From the NCBI RefSeq assembly GCF_023159225.1, contig NC_063168.1:63653398-63717397 (forward strand): a DNA stretch of 64,000 bases, written 5' to 3'. Positions within the stretch are counted from its first letter, which is position 1, and each line of letters begins with the position of its first letter. The DNA comes from Perognathus longimembris pacificus. Its lineage: Eukaryota > Chordata > Mammalia > Rodentia > Heteromyidae. Both the position numbers and the translations under genes were made by a program. Below are positions 11,791 through 22,404 of this stretch, piece by piece. A model generated the notes under the pieces. That model searched no databases, was not told the DNA's origin, and saw only the letters and a program-made list of their open reading frames with translations.

Positions 11791-12060
11791 GCTCTAGCAC
11801 CAGGAATATTCAGAGGGAACAGCCCACTTTTCCCATGGGCACACACATCTACTACAGTGCCGTTCCTTCTAGGAAAATTACTCAGGCAGACATTTATTAA
11901 AATATAACTGCTCCCGACGAGCCTTTCGGCGGTGGAAATACCAAATAACGCTGGAGCTCCAGCCGTCCCTGAAACCAACGAAGCAGCTTCTAGGCACTAT
12001 CTGACTTTTAATCTGCGTGTTCCTTCCCCCATCTGGAAGGTCTAATGAAATGTTACACTG
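11791..12060. promoter_or_regulatory. Candidate conserved regulatory block
   Basis: A repeat-free stretch with an AT-rich part (11880-11908) directly followed by a cluster of CpGs (11913-11980, 'cccgacgagcctttcggcgg'), which stands out in an otherwise CpG-poor region. Maintained CpGs without a CpG island can mark a constrained or unmethylated element. No start site or exon is evident. Confidence 0.27.
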
Positions 12061-12184
12061 TGAGGAACACGGAAATAAGAAACTTCAGAGGTGAGGGACA
12101 TATATTTAATTTCTTGCTGTGGTCTGTTATTTGCATAAACCTCAAGGGAATAACCAGTAGGGGAGAGAGAAGAAAAATAACAAT

Positions 12185-12345
12185 ATCTATGTATCTAACT
12201 GAGGAGCAGGCACCATTGCTTGAAAAATGACTGCATTTTACATTTTAACCCTTGCAGACAGCCCAGGGAGGGATGTTATACTATTGTCTCTCAGATGAAG
12301 CCAGTGGAGCCACGAGTCTGTGTCTACTTTTTAGGGGATCACATC
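12185..12345 (-). mobile_element. MIR SINE relic
   Basis: The plus strand reads like the reverse complement of MIR: 'ggagcaggcaccattgct', 'ctgcattttacattttaacc', and 'tctcagatgaagccagtgga'. It is old, with no detectable target-site duplication. Confidence 0.5.
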
Positions 12346-12634
12346 TGGACCGCAAGCTATAGAGCCCTCCAGTTTTGATTCTGCCTGGGATGTGTTCTTG
12401 CTACTATATGTAAAATGGGTGTGCAAGTGATGTGAGTCACATCGGCCCTGTCTGCTTTCATTCACTCATTCCCTGGTATGGCAGAAGAGGTGAAACCCAG
12501 ATAGTTGGGACACAATGTAGGACCCCTACAGAAGAGCTATTTTCCATTGGTCCACCTCAAGTAGGGACCCAAGAAAGAAACTCTTACTGTATGGAGCTGT
12601 TACATTCCAGAGTTGTTTGCTCCTGGAGTTTGCA

Positions 12635-12765
12635 CACACTCTAACTCAGGCAATCTCATTTTTTAGGTGACAAAACAGAGGATCAGAGTTGGAAGTGACT
12701 TGTCCCAGGTCACTGAGAGCCTGCATTGAAACCAATCAGGCACTGTCTGAGTGTTAACTCAACCT
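12635..12765 (-). mobile_element. MIR SINE relic
   Basis: The motif order 'taggtgacaaaacagaggat', 'agtgacttgtcccaggtcac', then 'tgaaaccaatcaggcactgt' is the reverse complement of the MIR core and 3' half. It is a separate insertion from the MIR at 12185-12345 or the outer part of a broken pair. Confidence 0.6.
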
Positions 12766-14360
12766 GGTTCCTCCCCAAAGTGTCCCAATGTAAGACCTAC
12801 ACAGCTGTTCTGCACCCATCTTCCAAATTCAATGTCTTATGGCTGAACAACTGCTAGCCAGGCCAGACAAGGCTCCCCAAGGACCCAGTATAGAGAATGT
12901 CCCTACAGGATGGGTCCTTTCCCTGCCTCCACCCTGGGGAGGCTGGATGCTGACTCCCTGGAGGTTTGAGGATAGCATGTGCTTTGAAGAAAAGGTCAAG
13001 TCCAGAAAATAGGAGACTCAGCAATTCCCCAAATAGCTCAACCCTGAGGGCCAGCTGCCCCCCATAGTTAGCACCGGTCCCATGGAAACTGAACAAGAGC
13101 TGGGGCAGAGAGAATCAAAGAGAGATGCCCCCATCAGACCTGGCGACAGCCAAGGGGCCAATCCCTCCACGGACTTCGCCCTCTCCTCTGCAGAAGCCGC
13201 TCTGGGCATCCAGCCTTGCAGGCGGACACTTCTAATGGGACTGAAATAAGTCCTCTAAATGCTTGGTTCGTTTTTGTTCCTTCATAAACACATGCACAGA
13301 GAAAGACGCAATTAAAACAAGGATGGAAAGAGGACTAACCAGAGAAGAAGAGATTGCCAAATTCTGAGAGGCTATTTTAGACGAGAGATTACAGGGATGG
13401 AAATTAAAACAATACAAAACAAAAGGAAACAGGGCTACCACCCTGATTTGTCTGCCTGAGCCCTTTAGACGCCTTAATTCTGTCTCCCAAGGCCACTGGT
13501 GTAACAACAAGGGCATAACAACCGGCAGCCCACACCCCACTCCTCCCAGGAGTGCTAATTACCTCCCAGGATGAATTCTACAGTTTGTTAGTTCCAGGAG
13601 CCACACCAGTACCAGCACAGCCTCTGCCAGAAACAAGAGCTTCTGGAAGGAAGGCATACCTACTGCTTCCTGGGATCTGGACCAGGGGCCCAAATCCACA
13701 AATCCTCTTGCATAAGGAGGCTCCAGCCCTGTTGCTCTCCACTGGGAACACCAATTATGTGGTTTTCTTGGCTTGGGCTTAATTTCTCTTTTCTCTTTTT
13801 CTTAAAGAACTCGCTTTTATCTGTAAAGGGCTTGAGTAAGAACGGCAAGTACACTGCGGCTGAGACCACGAATCCAGGGAGAGTTGTTGATTCTGGCCCA
13901 ACATTACCTTCTCTGCGGGCACCCACCAGCAGCCAGCGGCCATGGCTCCTACTGTGTCCGTAAAATCCAAGAGATGTATGGCTAAGCTACTACCGGGCCT
14001 GGCTGGGCACTGAGCTCTGTGCCGGGGGCTGCGAGGGATAGCAGAGGCCAAGTGGCCAGTGACTGCACTCTTGATCTGTCGCTTCAGCAACTCATCAGCG
14101 TGTACATTCTTATAGGAAGCCAATCTTCAGGGTCCCTAATTCCAGCCAGGAGTCACGGACTACCCTATCCCACCCTATCCCAAGCATCCGGATGAGATCT
14201 GCTCCTTTAGCCTTGAAATTCTATGCTCCATTCTCTGCCACAGCTGACGCTTGGTACACCTTGTGGCTTACAGCTCTGCTCTAAGCACTAATACAGCTGA
14301 TAGACTCCTGGGCACTAGTGGCTCAACAGGACACTCTGCCTGGCCTGCTGGGGGTACTTC
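12766..14360. other. Unique non-coding sequence
   Basis: No gene or repeat family is recognisable. 13220-13560 is comparatively AT-rich with several A runs and may hold further regulatory sequence. Open frames of 60-114 codons show no domains. A short 'ccctatccca' duplication lies near 14163-14182. Confidence 0.4.
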
Positions 14361-14365
14361 TGTGA

Positions 14366-14437
<72 letters not shown>

Positions 14438-14438
14438 A
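14361..14438. repeat. Compound (GT)n-(GA)n microsatellite
   Basis: About 44 bases of GT repeat with one interruption pass directly into about 33 bases of GA repeat. Purine/pyrimidine strand asymmetry changes at the junction. Open frames through this region on both strands are artefacts of the repeat. Confidence 0.97.
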
Positions 14439-14527
14439 AACAGGCATGTGCAGCCACTGGAGGAAAAATCCATGATTCTGCTCATCGTAGAAATCACCAG
14501 CTTTAACCCAATCAAGAGCTACTTGTC

Positions 14528-14705
14528 TTCAAGGAGGGCACTGGTGGCTCAGGCCTGTAATTCCAAAGCCACCCAGGCAGGAAAGTCTTTGAGACTCTTG
14601 TCTACAATTAACCAGCAAAAAGCCAGAAGTGGAGCTGAGGCTCAAGTGGTAGAGCACCAGCCTTCAGTAAGGGACAGCGCCCAGACCCAGTGTTACTACG
14701 CACGG
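14528..14705 (+). mobile_element. Composite SINE (7SL/B1-like + tRNA-like)
   Basis: Begins 'gcactggtggctcaggcct', continues through 'ctacaattaaccagcaaa' and 'ctcaagtggtagagcacc', and ends near 'cagacccagtg'. Part of the B1-like head is deleted. Flanking copies of TACTTGTC at 14520-14527 and 14706-14713 look like a target-site duplication, which sets the boundaries. The A-tail has been lost. Confidence 0.82.
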
Positions 14706-15047
14706 TACTTGTCCTTTCCGAAGGCCTCTGAATGCCCTTCTCTTCCCAGCGATGCCATGGGGAAGGCAAAGGGAAGGCTGACTTCCCTTCTGAGGCCTCA
14801 AGGTATACAGGGAGGTGTTATGGAGGGTAGCAGCAGCAGGAGCCACCAACTGCACCTGAAGGCCACTGATGAATTGAAGACGGAACTCAGAGCAAAGACA
14901 AAAAGCAGAGACAGAAGTCAGACTGCAGGAAGGTGACATCAGAGGCAGGCTGTGTGGGATAAAAACAATGTACAATGTACACACGTCAAGTCCCCGCAGA
15001 GAATAAGGTCTTACAGAGAGGATGCCAACCTGGCCCAGAGCCTGGAG

Positions 15048-15050
<3 letters not shown>

Positions 15051-15102
<52 letters not shown>
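15051..15102. repeat. (GT)n microsatellite
   Basis: An uninterrupted run of GT dinucleotides of about 26 units. Confidence 0.98.
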
Positions 15103-15103
<1 letters not shown>

Positions 15104-15994
15104 CTGCTTTTCACTATTTCATTAGGTAGGAGGTCTGAGAACGTATGCTTTGTATTTTTTACATCGACTCTATAGTAAACAGGATGTAATCTCCTCTGCA
15201 AGGGGCCCAGGGATTGCAGACAGATTTTCTTTGTTCTTCTAAAGGCCTGAATGCAATGAACCTTGATGGAGCAAGTTGAGGACTTCAAATTCTGGCTTTG
15301 TTTTGAAGTACAAAGGTCAGCAGCCCCCTCCGGCTTGCTGATCCAGGCTCTCTCTCGGCCCAGTGCAGGAACAGAGATCCAGTGTGCATAGCAAGGGGCC
15401 ATTCCACCTCCCAGAAAAACACATCAAACAAGACCCAGTGCAAAGATGGGAGGGGCCTCCTTTAACCCCGCGCAATGTGCCGCTGGGGCCCAGCGTGGTG
15501 CTGACTGCACCAGCACCCGGCTCCCCGCTGTGACAAGTACCCAAGTGTCACTCCACATTACAGGCCAGGAGCTAACCCACCCTGACAGCCAAGCAGCTTT
15601 CTATAGCACATGCTCTAATTTCTGCAGCTTGGAGCCCCGTGGGTCTCGAGGATGGGGTCACCCCAATTACGAGGCTGGGGAGTTGCCAGAGCCGTGAAGT
15701 ACAATTCACCCCTCGGTTGTCAGGTTGAGGCTGCGTGTTGCCTGAGCAAGTCAACACGGGCAAATCAAGTTAACCAGTGGTGTGACTCTGTGGTGTTTGG
15801 GTTTTCAGGAAGGACACTTGTCACGTTGAAAGGGGTGTCACTCTGATTCCAAGAAAGCAGTTGGGATTGGAGATAGCCTCTGCGGTTCCCTATGCCTTTG
15901 TTTTCAGTAGCAGAAACGGAACCCTCAAACTGTGCCTCTGTCTGACCTATGAGGCTGTCAACATTTAAGGGGACCAGAGGCGGGTTCCAGCCTT
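15103..15994. other. Unique non-coding sequence
   Basis: No recognisable gene or repeat. The minus-strand open frame of 138 codons (14986-15402) crosses the adjacent microsatellite and is spurious. Confidence 0.4.
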
Positions 15995-16287
15995 GGATTT
16001 TTATTGTGGTAAAATATATATAACATAAAATTTACCATCCTGGCCATGTTAAGTGTTCCGTTCAGTGGCATTAAGTACATCCTCAATATCCCGTAACTGT
16101 CACTACCATCTATCTCTAGAACTTTTTCATCTTCCCAGACTGAGACTCCTTACTCATTAAACAATAACTCCCTGTTCCCAGCATCGGGAAGCCTCGTTCT
16201 TCTTCCTGTAGAATTTACCTACTGTGGTAGCCCCAGACAAGTGGGGTCCTATAAGGATTACTTCACTCAGCCTGATGTCTTCAAGGG
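15995..16287 (-). mobile_element. Ancient L1 relic, 3' part (first piece)
   Basis: Reads on the plus strand as 'tttttattgtggtaaaat', 'ataacataaaatttaccatc', 'cagtggcattaagtacat' and 'agaactttttcatcttccca', the reverse complement of an L1M 3' end. The 3' end, on a TTTTTATTG start, lies near 15998. The element continues after an intervening SINE at 16588-16730. Confidence 0.8.
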
Positions 16288-16587
16288 TCGGTGCTAGTAC
16301 TGGGGCTTAAACTCAGTGTTAGGTTTTCTCTCCTGCCTGAATACCGTGTGGCGTTCTCCTTTACCGGCTACCTACTTTAAAAACCTAATGCTCAGAACCT
16401 AGGAGCCATCCCTTAGCTTTTCCGTTCAAGGCTGGCTCTATCACTTAAGCCATACCTCTACTTCTGGTGTTTTGGTGGTTGCTTGGAGAGAAGAATCTCA
16501 TATACTTTTCTGCTCAAGCTGGTTTTGAACTCAGATCTCAGCTTCCTAAGTAGCTAGGTGTACAAGTGTGAGCCACTGCCACCCGGC
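16288..16587 (-). mobile_element. Composite SINE interrupting the L1
   Basis: The minus-strand SINE has a 3' end near 16290 ('gctagtactggggcttaaac'), its tRNA-like monomer around 16400-16470, and a B1-like head ending at 'gtgagccactgccacccggc' (16568-16587). The interval 16325-16390 is not SINE-like and may be an internal insertion or a second broken SINE. The L1 sequence resumes right after it. Confidence 0.75.
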
Positions 16588-16730
16588 TCTTTCAAGGCTA
16601 CATAGTATTCCACATTTTGTTCACAGATCTATATGTGGTTATGAAGGCTTGTGTTGCGTTTATACATTGGCCATTGTGAAGAATGAATGCAACTGTGAGC
16701 GAGCATGGTACACAAATATGTGAGGGAGCC
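16588..16730 (-). mobile_element. Ancient L1 relic (second piece)
   Basis: Continues the L1 broken by the SINE: 'ctacatagtattccacattt', 'tgttcacagatctatatg' and 'cattggccattgtgaagaat' are the reverse complement of the sequence upstream of the first piece in L1. Compared with remembered L1 sequence, about 40 bases between the two pieces seem to be missing. Confidence 0.75.
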
Positions 16731-17262
16731 TTGGGTTTTACATCCATCCTCAGGAGACTCTGCAGATAGCTGCTCAAGGCTGGGCTCAGAGGACCTCCAA
16801 GGCAGCCAAGCGGAGGTACTGCAGAGAGGATGAGGAGGTGCCTACGCACTGAGGTCAGCTCACCACTTACAGGATTACAGTGCCACAAACACAGAGGCCA
16901 TTCCGTCCTTTTCCTCCAGAGCAATCCTATGACATGCTGGCTTTAGCCACACTTCTCAGTATCACTTCCCTACAGCAGAGGCAAGCTAGCAGGGTAGCAG
17001 AACAGGCCCTTGTGCCCAATCTGTTTGGTCAGGCCACTTAAAAAAAATTGGCTAATTTTATGGGGGTATTAATACCATTAAGTAACTGTTAGTATCTGAT
17101 GTGTTCTGATAAATGTGTATATCTGCTTAACTAGGACCCCAATAAGGACACAAGACATTTCTATCCGCCTAGAAGGTTCCTTTGTGTCAAGGCTGCATTT
17201 CTGCAGCAATTCTACAGCTGGCTGGTATGCTGCAGTAGCAACAGGCAGAGGGGCTGCAGAAG
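16731..17262. other. Unique non-coding sequence
   Basis: No gene or repeat is recognisable. The left end could include more diverged L1. Confidence 0.35.

Positions 17263-17304
<42 letters not shown>
17263..17304. repeat. (GT)n microsatellite
   Basis: About 21 uninterrupted GT units. Open frames through it on both strands are artefacts. Confidence 0.97.
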
Positions 17305-17307
<3 letters not shown>

Positions 17308-17731
17308 GGGTAGATATGTAAATCCATCAAGTCCTCAACTCTGTTACCACAAAAAGCACTTGTTATTTCTAATTCTGCAATTGATTTGCTACTCATAGAA
17401 GCCTGACAAGGATTATTTTGGAGCAGTGGATCCCAAAGACTAGGGGACACCAACTTCACTCAGCAAGGGGGAACAAATTCCCTCTACAAGTCTGCCTGGA
17501 GCACTCTCTCTGCGTCAGACATGGAACTGTGTGCTGCTATCGCAGGAAGGGGTAAAGACGTACCTACTGAAGCTAAGAGGCTCAGAGTAGCTGGGAGACA
17601 CTGAGCAGGACAGAAGGAAAGACATATTAGCATCTTGCGATGCTTCAAACAAACAAATGGTTAAGCTCAATGAATAAGGAGGACTTTGTGGAGATAAGCA
17701 TTCAAACTATCTCTTTAAAATGAGTTTACCA
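17305..17731. other. Unique non-coding sequence
   Basis: Nothing recognisable apart from short A-rich patches. Confidence 0.35.
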
Positions 17732-17850
17732 GTGCTTGCTTCGGCAGCACACATACTAAAAAGTGTGTATCAGGGTCCAATTGAAGGCTGATTGGACATG
17801 GTGTGTCAGCCAAGGCATTAAGACATACAAAAATTGAACAGTCATTTCAG
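17732..17850 (+). pseudogene. U6 snRNA-like pseudogene (5' end intact, rest diverged or chimeric)
   Basis: The first 30 bases match the 5' end of U6 spliceosomal RNA with two differences ('gtgcttgcttcggcagcaca' then 'catactaaaa'). One difference is a C-to-T at a CpG. After base 30 similarity drops sharply: only scattered matches to the middle and 3' part of U6 remain (for example 'caaggcattaagaca' against the 'caaggatgacac' region). Either this is an old full-length copy with an insertion, or a chimera in which U6 5' sequence was joined to another transcript by L1 template switching. No convincing PSE and TATA pair precedes it, so expression is unlikely. Confidence 0.7.
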
Positions 17851-18486
17851 AGTGCCTGCTAGCTAAGGGGGACTGAGTTAGGTATTATTGCACATACCTG
17901 ATTTTGTTTAATAAAAATAAATGGTAACGATGACGACTTTCCTACATCCTAAGGTCTAACAGGGCACCTGGAATCCAGCCAAGGTCTAAAGGATCCTGAA
18001 GCTCCAGGCTGTCTTGATGTGCTAAACTTTAAAATACCAGGTTACCCACACAGTGTGGAAATAGAAAATGCCCTGAATGGCATTCTAAAACCTGGGGACT
18101 TTCGACAGCAAGTAATTCTTCACTTGGTTCAAATTTCAGTTAAAAGAGTACAAGCAACATCATGTCCTCAAAGAGAGTGCAGTGCAAACTTGGCATCGTG
18201 CACAAGCATATTTCTCTCTCTTTTTTTAATGTCAGAGGAAAAGCTCATGTATTTAAAAATAAAGGAAGTAAATTAGTAAAATCGTTTTATTTTCTCTAAA
18301 AGCAGTCTTATTTATGAGAAAAAAAAAAAAAACCAACCCAGCTCCAGACAGGCTCACAATGATTGAAAATATAGCCAGGGGGCTTGTAATTAGCATTGCG
18401 AGCATCCACGAGCATGGGCAACGGGTGACCACAAGGAAATTCTGTTCTCTCCGTTTCTGCAAAAACCCTGATTCTTAATTTTATCT
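17851..18486. other. Unique AT-richer sequence downstream of the U6 relic
   Basis: No known repeat. An open frame of 85 codons on the plus strand (18019-18276) ends close to a TTTAAAAATAAA stretch. It could be the partner transcript of a U6 chimera, but I recognise no protein in it. Confidence 0.3.
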
Positions 18487-18576
18487 CAGAGAGAAAGAGA
18501 TGAGAGAGAAAGAGAACAGAAGAGGAGAGGAGCGAGGAGAGAGGAGGGGGGTAGAGCGAGAGCGAGCAAGAGAGAT
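18487..18576. repeat. Purine-rich (GA)n-like tract
   Basis: About 90 bases almost entirely of A and G on the plus strand, imperfect GA/GAGG repeats. Confidence 0.9.
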
Positions 18577-19077
18577 TCAAACAGTTACAAATATCATTTT
18601 CATTCCCTTTGGCCATCACAAAGCCCAAAGTGCCCCAGGCCTGTCAGGAGCTCCCAGGTCTCCCTGGCTGTGATCTACCCTCCACTGCTCCCGAGAAGCC
18701 ACACAGAAGCGGCACCTACAGTCTGGAGCTTCTCAGGTTGCATCAGCTGCTTGACTCCTGGGAAAGGTTCACGTGGCATCATAGGCCCTCCGTCCTGCTG
18801 GCCCAAGAGCTTTGAGTCTCCTGGGCACCCTAGTGCAGAGTGTTCTGGTCTTTTCCCCAAAGTGGAGAGGACAACACTCTCAGAGAATTCCCCTAAGCAA
18901 GCCTTCATTTCTCTAATGCCCTGAAAAGAGCTTTCAGAAAGACAGACACCCTGGATCCAAGGTCCCAAGTAACCCCCCAGCCCCAAGAATGGCTAGTGGC
19001 TGGCCTCAGGAGATGGCACAGCTTGTACATGTACAGATCTGTGCATGTGGGGCCTGCATGCATGCATACACATGTGG
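18577..19077. other. Unique non-coding sequence
   Basis: No recognisable gene or mobile element. Confidence 0.35.
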
Positions 19078-19112
<35 letters not shown>

Positions 19113-19126
19113 CACACACACACACA
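19078..19126. repeat. (CA)n microsatellite
   Basis: About 24 CA units with a single CG interruption. Preceded by alternating 'gcatgcatgcata', giving a longer alternating purine-pyrimidine stretch. Confidence 0.96.
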
Positions 19127-19668
19127 GAGTTCCTCTGCTGCATTTGGACGTCCAGGTCTGCCATAACATGTTCACTTTTGCCTCTCCAAATAACACTCTG
19201 TATGGAAGGACTCGGAGATACCCTGTTTGTCTGGAAGCCAACCTTCTGCATTCCCAACAGGGTGCCCATTCAGCACTACATACTCCTCAGTTCAGGGTTC
19301 TCTGAGCGTCAGAGACATGGAGGGACCCTCTCCTTTCTCCCTAAGCCTTCTCGCCACCAGCTGGACCTCTCCTCTCTGGCCACATGCACACACAGCTGCA
19401 GGGCTGTCTCCCTTCTCAATCAAAGTTCATCTCTCTGCAGTTGGTAGTCTGGAGCCAGGCCAATTCCCCTCTTCCCATGAATGCTCTTCGATTTGCAGAG
19501 GCCTGCAATGAATAACCTTCTTGCCCTGACCCTTCTCTCCGAGCTGAGTTGGGGCAGGAATATGCTTCCTTTTGCCTGATAACCACTGGCTGGCCAACCC
19601 ATGAGCTTCTACTGGGGTCCCCTCCAAATTAAGACAACCCTATAGTACTGCCATTCCCATGGTCCCCT
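19127..19668. other. Unique non-coding sequence
   Basis: Overlapping open frames of up to 152 codons begin in the preceding CA repeat and have no domains. No mobile element is seen. Confidence 0.35.
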
Positions 19669-19743
19669 TTCTCTCTCTCTGTCTCTGTGTGTCTCTGTGT
19701 CTCTGTGTGTGTGTCTCTCTCTCCCCCCTCTATCTCTCTGTCT
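19669..19743. repeat. Imperfect (TC)n/(TG)n pyrimidine-rich repeat
   Basis: Mixed CT and GT dinucleotide repeats with a short C run, immediately upstream of the tail of an antisense ID-like SINE, so it probably grew from that tail. Confidence 0.9.
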
Positions 19744-19818
19744 TTTTAGGTTGTACTGGGGATTGAACTAAAGGCCCCGGGCTCTCGAACTCTTGAGTCA
19801 TACCCCTGGTCTCCAGTG
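19744..19818 (-). mobile_element. ID-like tRNA-derived SINE fragment
   Basis: The plus-strand text 'ttgtactggggattgaacta', 'aaggccccgggctctcgaac' and 'cttgagtcatacccctggtc' is the reverse complement of an ID-type monomer, with the B box inside 'ggggattgaac'. It is a single monomer without the Geo-type partner. Confidence 0.6.
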
Positions 19819-21299
19819 TGGTTCATTCTTGAAGGAAGTGTTTCTGCCTTGGAAAAAAAAAAAAAGCAAAATGTAGATTTGCACATGAGTGAGAGCAGGT
19901 CTAGCCTTAGCGGTGCACATCCACCTGGGGCCCCCGGGAGAGAGCAGAGTCTTCCTGGGAGCACACGGCAGCAGCTCCGCATGGTGCGGCCCGTCCCCGA
20001 TCTCCCAGGGTGCTGCGGGGCAGGCACACGGCAGGCTAGCGCGCTTCTCCTCCCTGCCAGTGAGCCACGGCTGCCTGGCTGTGTGCTCCAAGAGGAGACC
20101 ATTACAGGAAGCTAATAGAGTTTTAAATTTGTTTTTAAATTTTATAATGCAATTCATCAAATTCAGTGTCGGAACACAGCACTCATGTTCAGGCTAGGCG
20201 GCATATGTCACACCAGCCCTGGCCTCTCCCACCCCTTTCCAGTGAGGAAAGGTTAACTCTTTAGGTGACTGCCAGGCTGGGCCCCAAATGGGGAGGGTTC
20301 TGGTCTGTCTATGGACCAAGGAAAGACAGAACCAAGGGTGAGGGAGGCTGCCATTAGGTCTTGCGGCCTTGCTGAGGAACCTTGCTGGGAAGCCACCATG
20401 ACACAGGGCCAGCTCAGCCCTCCTTGGTTAGGGAACTGGGGGAAAACCCATGGCTGGGAAAGCAAATGGCACGGCTTTCAGGTGAGGCCAGACACGAGCG
20501 TGTTGCCGCTTCCTTCACCCATTAAGGATTTCCTCTAAGGTTGTGTTCAGCTGACCTTAGAATCATTACTGTAACTTGGGATCAGTCACTGCCAAATTGG
20601 AAATAAGTGAGATTTATAGGACCACGGTTTTCTGAAGAACATCTTGGGTATCAGACTTGCAGCAGATTTTCTCTATTACCAACCGCAGTCACTCTTGCCT
20701 TTTCGTAAGCTGTAATAAGTGACATCAGTTATATAGGGAAAGTTCCGGAACAGCCACTGCCAGTGAATGAAATCTTGTTGGTCCCGGAGCAGGCTGCAGT
20801 AAAACAGCTCCGTCATGACAGCTCTGACAGCAGGGCCACTGAGAACTCAGTGGACCAGGAGGGGTGAAGGGGGTCCCTTGCCCAGCACCATCTGACAGTG
20901 GGCATCATTACTAGAGCACAGCTGCCAGCTCCTCTACCTGATGGGAGTGACTGACACCTACCCTTGGCACAGGACAGGCCCGTGCCTGGCACTGGTCTGC
21001 TTTGGAGACACCCGAGGTCACAAAAACCCAACACGCCCAATTTCTGTTCAGAGAATCCACAGGGCGGCCACACCCCAGCTCCAGATCTCTGGTTCCCAGG
21101 CGGCCATGACCTTTGAACACCAATGCTTTGAGGCTTATCTACCTAGTGACAAAGAAGAGAGATACCCAGCTAGGCATCTACTGGACTGTGGAAGCAATCC
21201 CGGCTCCCTGCTATGTGGCCAAGGCACCTGGTTGACCACCAGTGTCAAGACGGACTTCACACTTATTTAAACAAACAGACCCCAAACGGAAATTAAACC
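19819..21299. other. Unique non-coding sequence
   Basis: No gene is recognisable. 19880-20100 is GC-rich with several CpGs. 20110-20170 is AT-rich, and 20540-20820 is repeat-free with TAAT/ATTA cores and retained CpGs, so it may hold regulatory sequence. Open frames of up to 120 codons show no domains. Confidence 0.35.
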
Positions 21300-21395
21300 G
21301 GGGGGGGGGGCGGCATTGATCAAGATACATTACACTTACAAACTGACATGTTGAATTGAAACCCCTTTACATACTACTTTAATTAAAAAAGAAAA
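21300..21395 (+). mobile_element. Retroposon 3' tail, L1-like, sharing sequence with 52665-52775
   Basis: A run of 11 G precedes 'cattgatcaagatacatt', 'acaaactgacatgttgaatt' and 'gaaacccctttacatacta', and an A-rich end. The same text with substitutions recurs at 52680-52770. The G-rich tract followed by 'aacccctttacat' and an A-rich end resembles the rodent L1 tail at 8900-8960, so an L1 3' end is likely. Confidence 0.55.
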
Positions 21396-21690
21396 TTAAC
21401 CCTTCCTTAAAGCCACACTCCCACACTCACTTGTACTACTTTTAAGCTCTCAGGAGAGCTTTGCCCAAGGTCTGTGTCCTTGTAGACAGACGCTTGGTGA
21501 CCAGAGATGCAAACCTCTTGTTTCTCACTTCCTGCAAGTAGTAAAGCTGAGTAGGTGGGGCCAGAACCTGCTGGGGTCTCTGCTCCTCGAGCAGATTCAA
21601 AAAACAGATGCTAAGGAGTGGGCCCAGGTGGGATGATGAGGAGCTGGGAAGGGCAGCACAGGGCAGGAGGGAAGTGCGTCTTCAGGTGAT
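21396..21690. other. Unique non-coding sequence
   Basis: No recognisable element. Confidence 0.3.
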
Positions 21691-22085
21691 AGGATTGGAA
21701 TCTTTCCGCATTCCGGCGTTTGCCAGCTTCCAACGTGCTGCTTACTACATTGAAAAATATTCCACACGATGGAAGGACTATTTTCCAAAACAAAATGCTA
21801 GTATTCATCAGGAGGCGCGGGCTGTGCAGTGTGAACAATTCACTTTCGTTAAGTACCATATGGCCGCTGGTAGGAAAACGCTAACATGTTTCAACAGTAC
21901 AGCTGGGGTAGGGCTCCTTTATTCACCGTGCAGATGGCTCTAATTGACATCTCTCCTAAAACAGGTCTCCAGCATTTCTACAGGATCATTAGAGTAATTA
22001 GTTATTAAATACCATCACCACTTTTAGAGAGGGGGTCTGATCCTTGGCAACATTCCACCACAATGGAACTGACAGGCTGGCTGGA
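21691..22085. promoter_or_regulatory. Candidate conserved non-coding block
   Basis: A repeat-free block with a TEAD-type CATTCC at 21709-21714, ATATTCC at 21757-21763, and a TAATTA at 21995-22000 within an AT-rich end. Several CpGs persist (21707, 21714, 21733, 21767 and 21815 areas). A 111-codon open frame (21608-21943, plus) crosses it but has no domain I recognise. Enhancer function is inferred only from composition and motifs. Confidence 0.35.
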
Positions 22086-22404
22086 AGGCTGAGCTGGGGG
22101 AGGGCCCTTGGAGGGGCCTGCTAGCTCCTCCTCTTCCTTAGTAGCAAGGCTAGAGGAGGACAAAGACAAGAAAATTCAAGAACAGCCTCTTGAGAAAACT
22201 CGGCAACCAAGCTTCGCGCCAGGATTCTGGAGCTGGTCCTGCCTCTTTGTTAGCCAAGGCCCTGGTCATCCAGTTCCAGTTTGTCCATCCACGAAATAAG
22301 GCATGTAGCAACTGCCCTCAGTGCTCTGCTGGCCTGAGGTGATGGAATGAAGAACACGTGGAAAGAGCCAGAAGGACTTTAAAGTTCTGTAGCTGAACTG
22401 GTCT

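Noticed and set aside
14370..14936. 188-codon plus frame
   Set aside because: It reads through a GT/GA microsatellite and a SINE, so the product is repeat-derived.
16280..16597. TTCAAGG repeats as a target-site duplication
   Set aside because: The right copy fits native L1 sequence, so the match may be coincidental. I kept it only as a question.
18989..19447. 152-codon frame beginning before a CA repeat
   Set aside because: Its extension depends on the His-Thr translation of the microsatellite.
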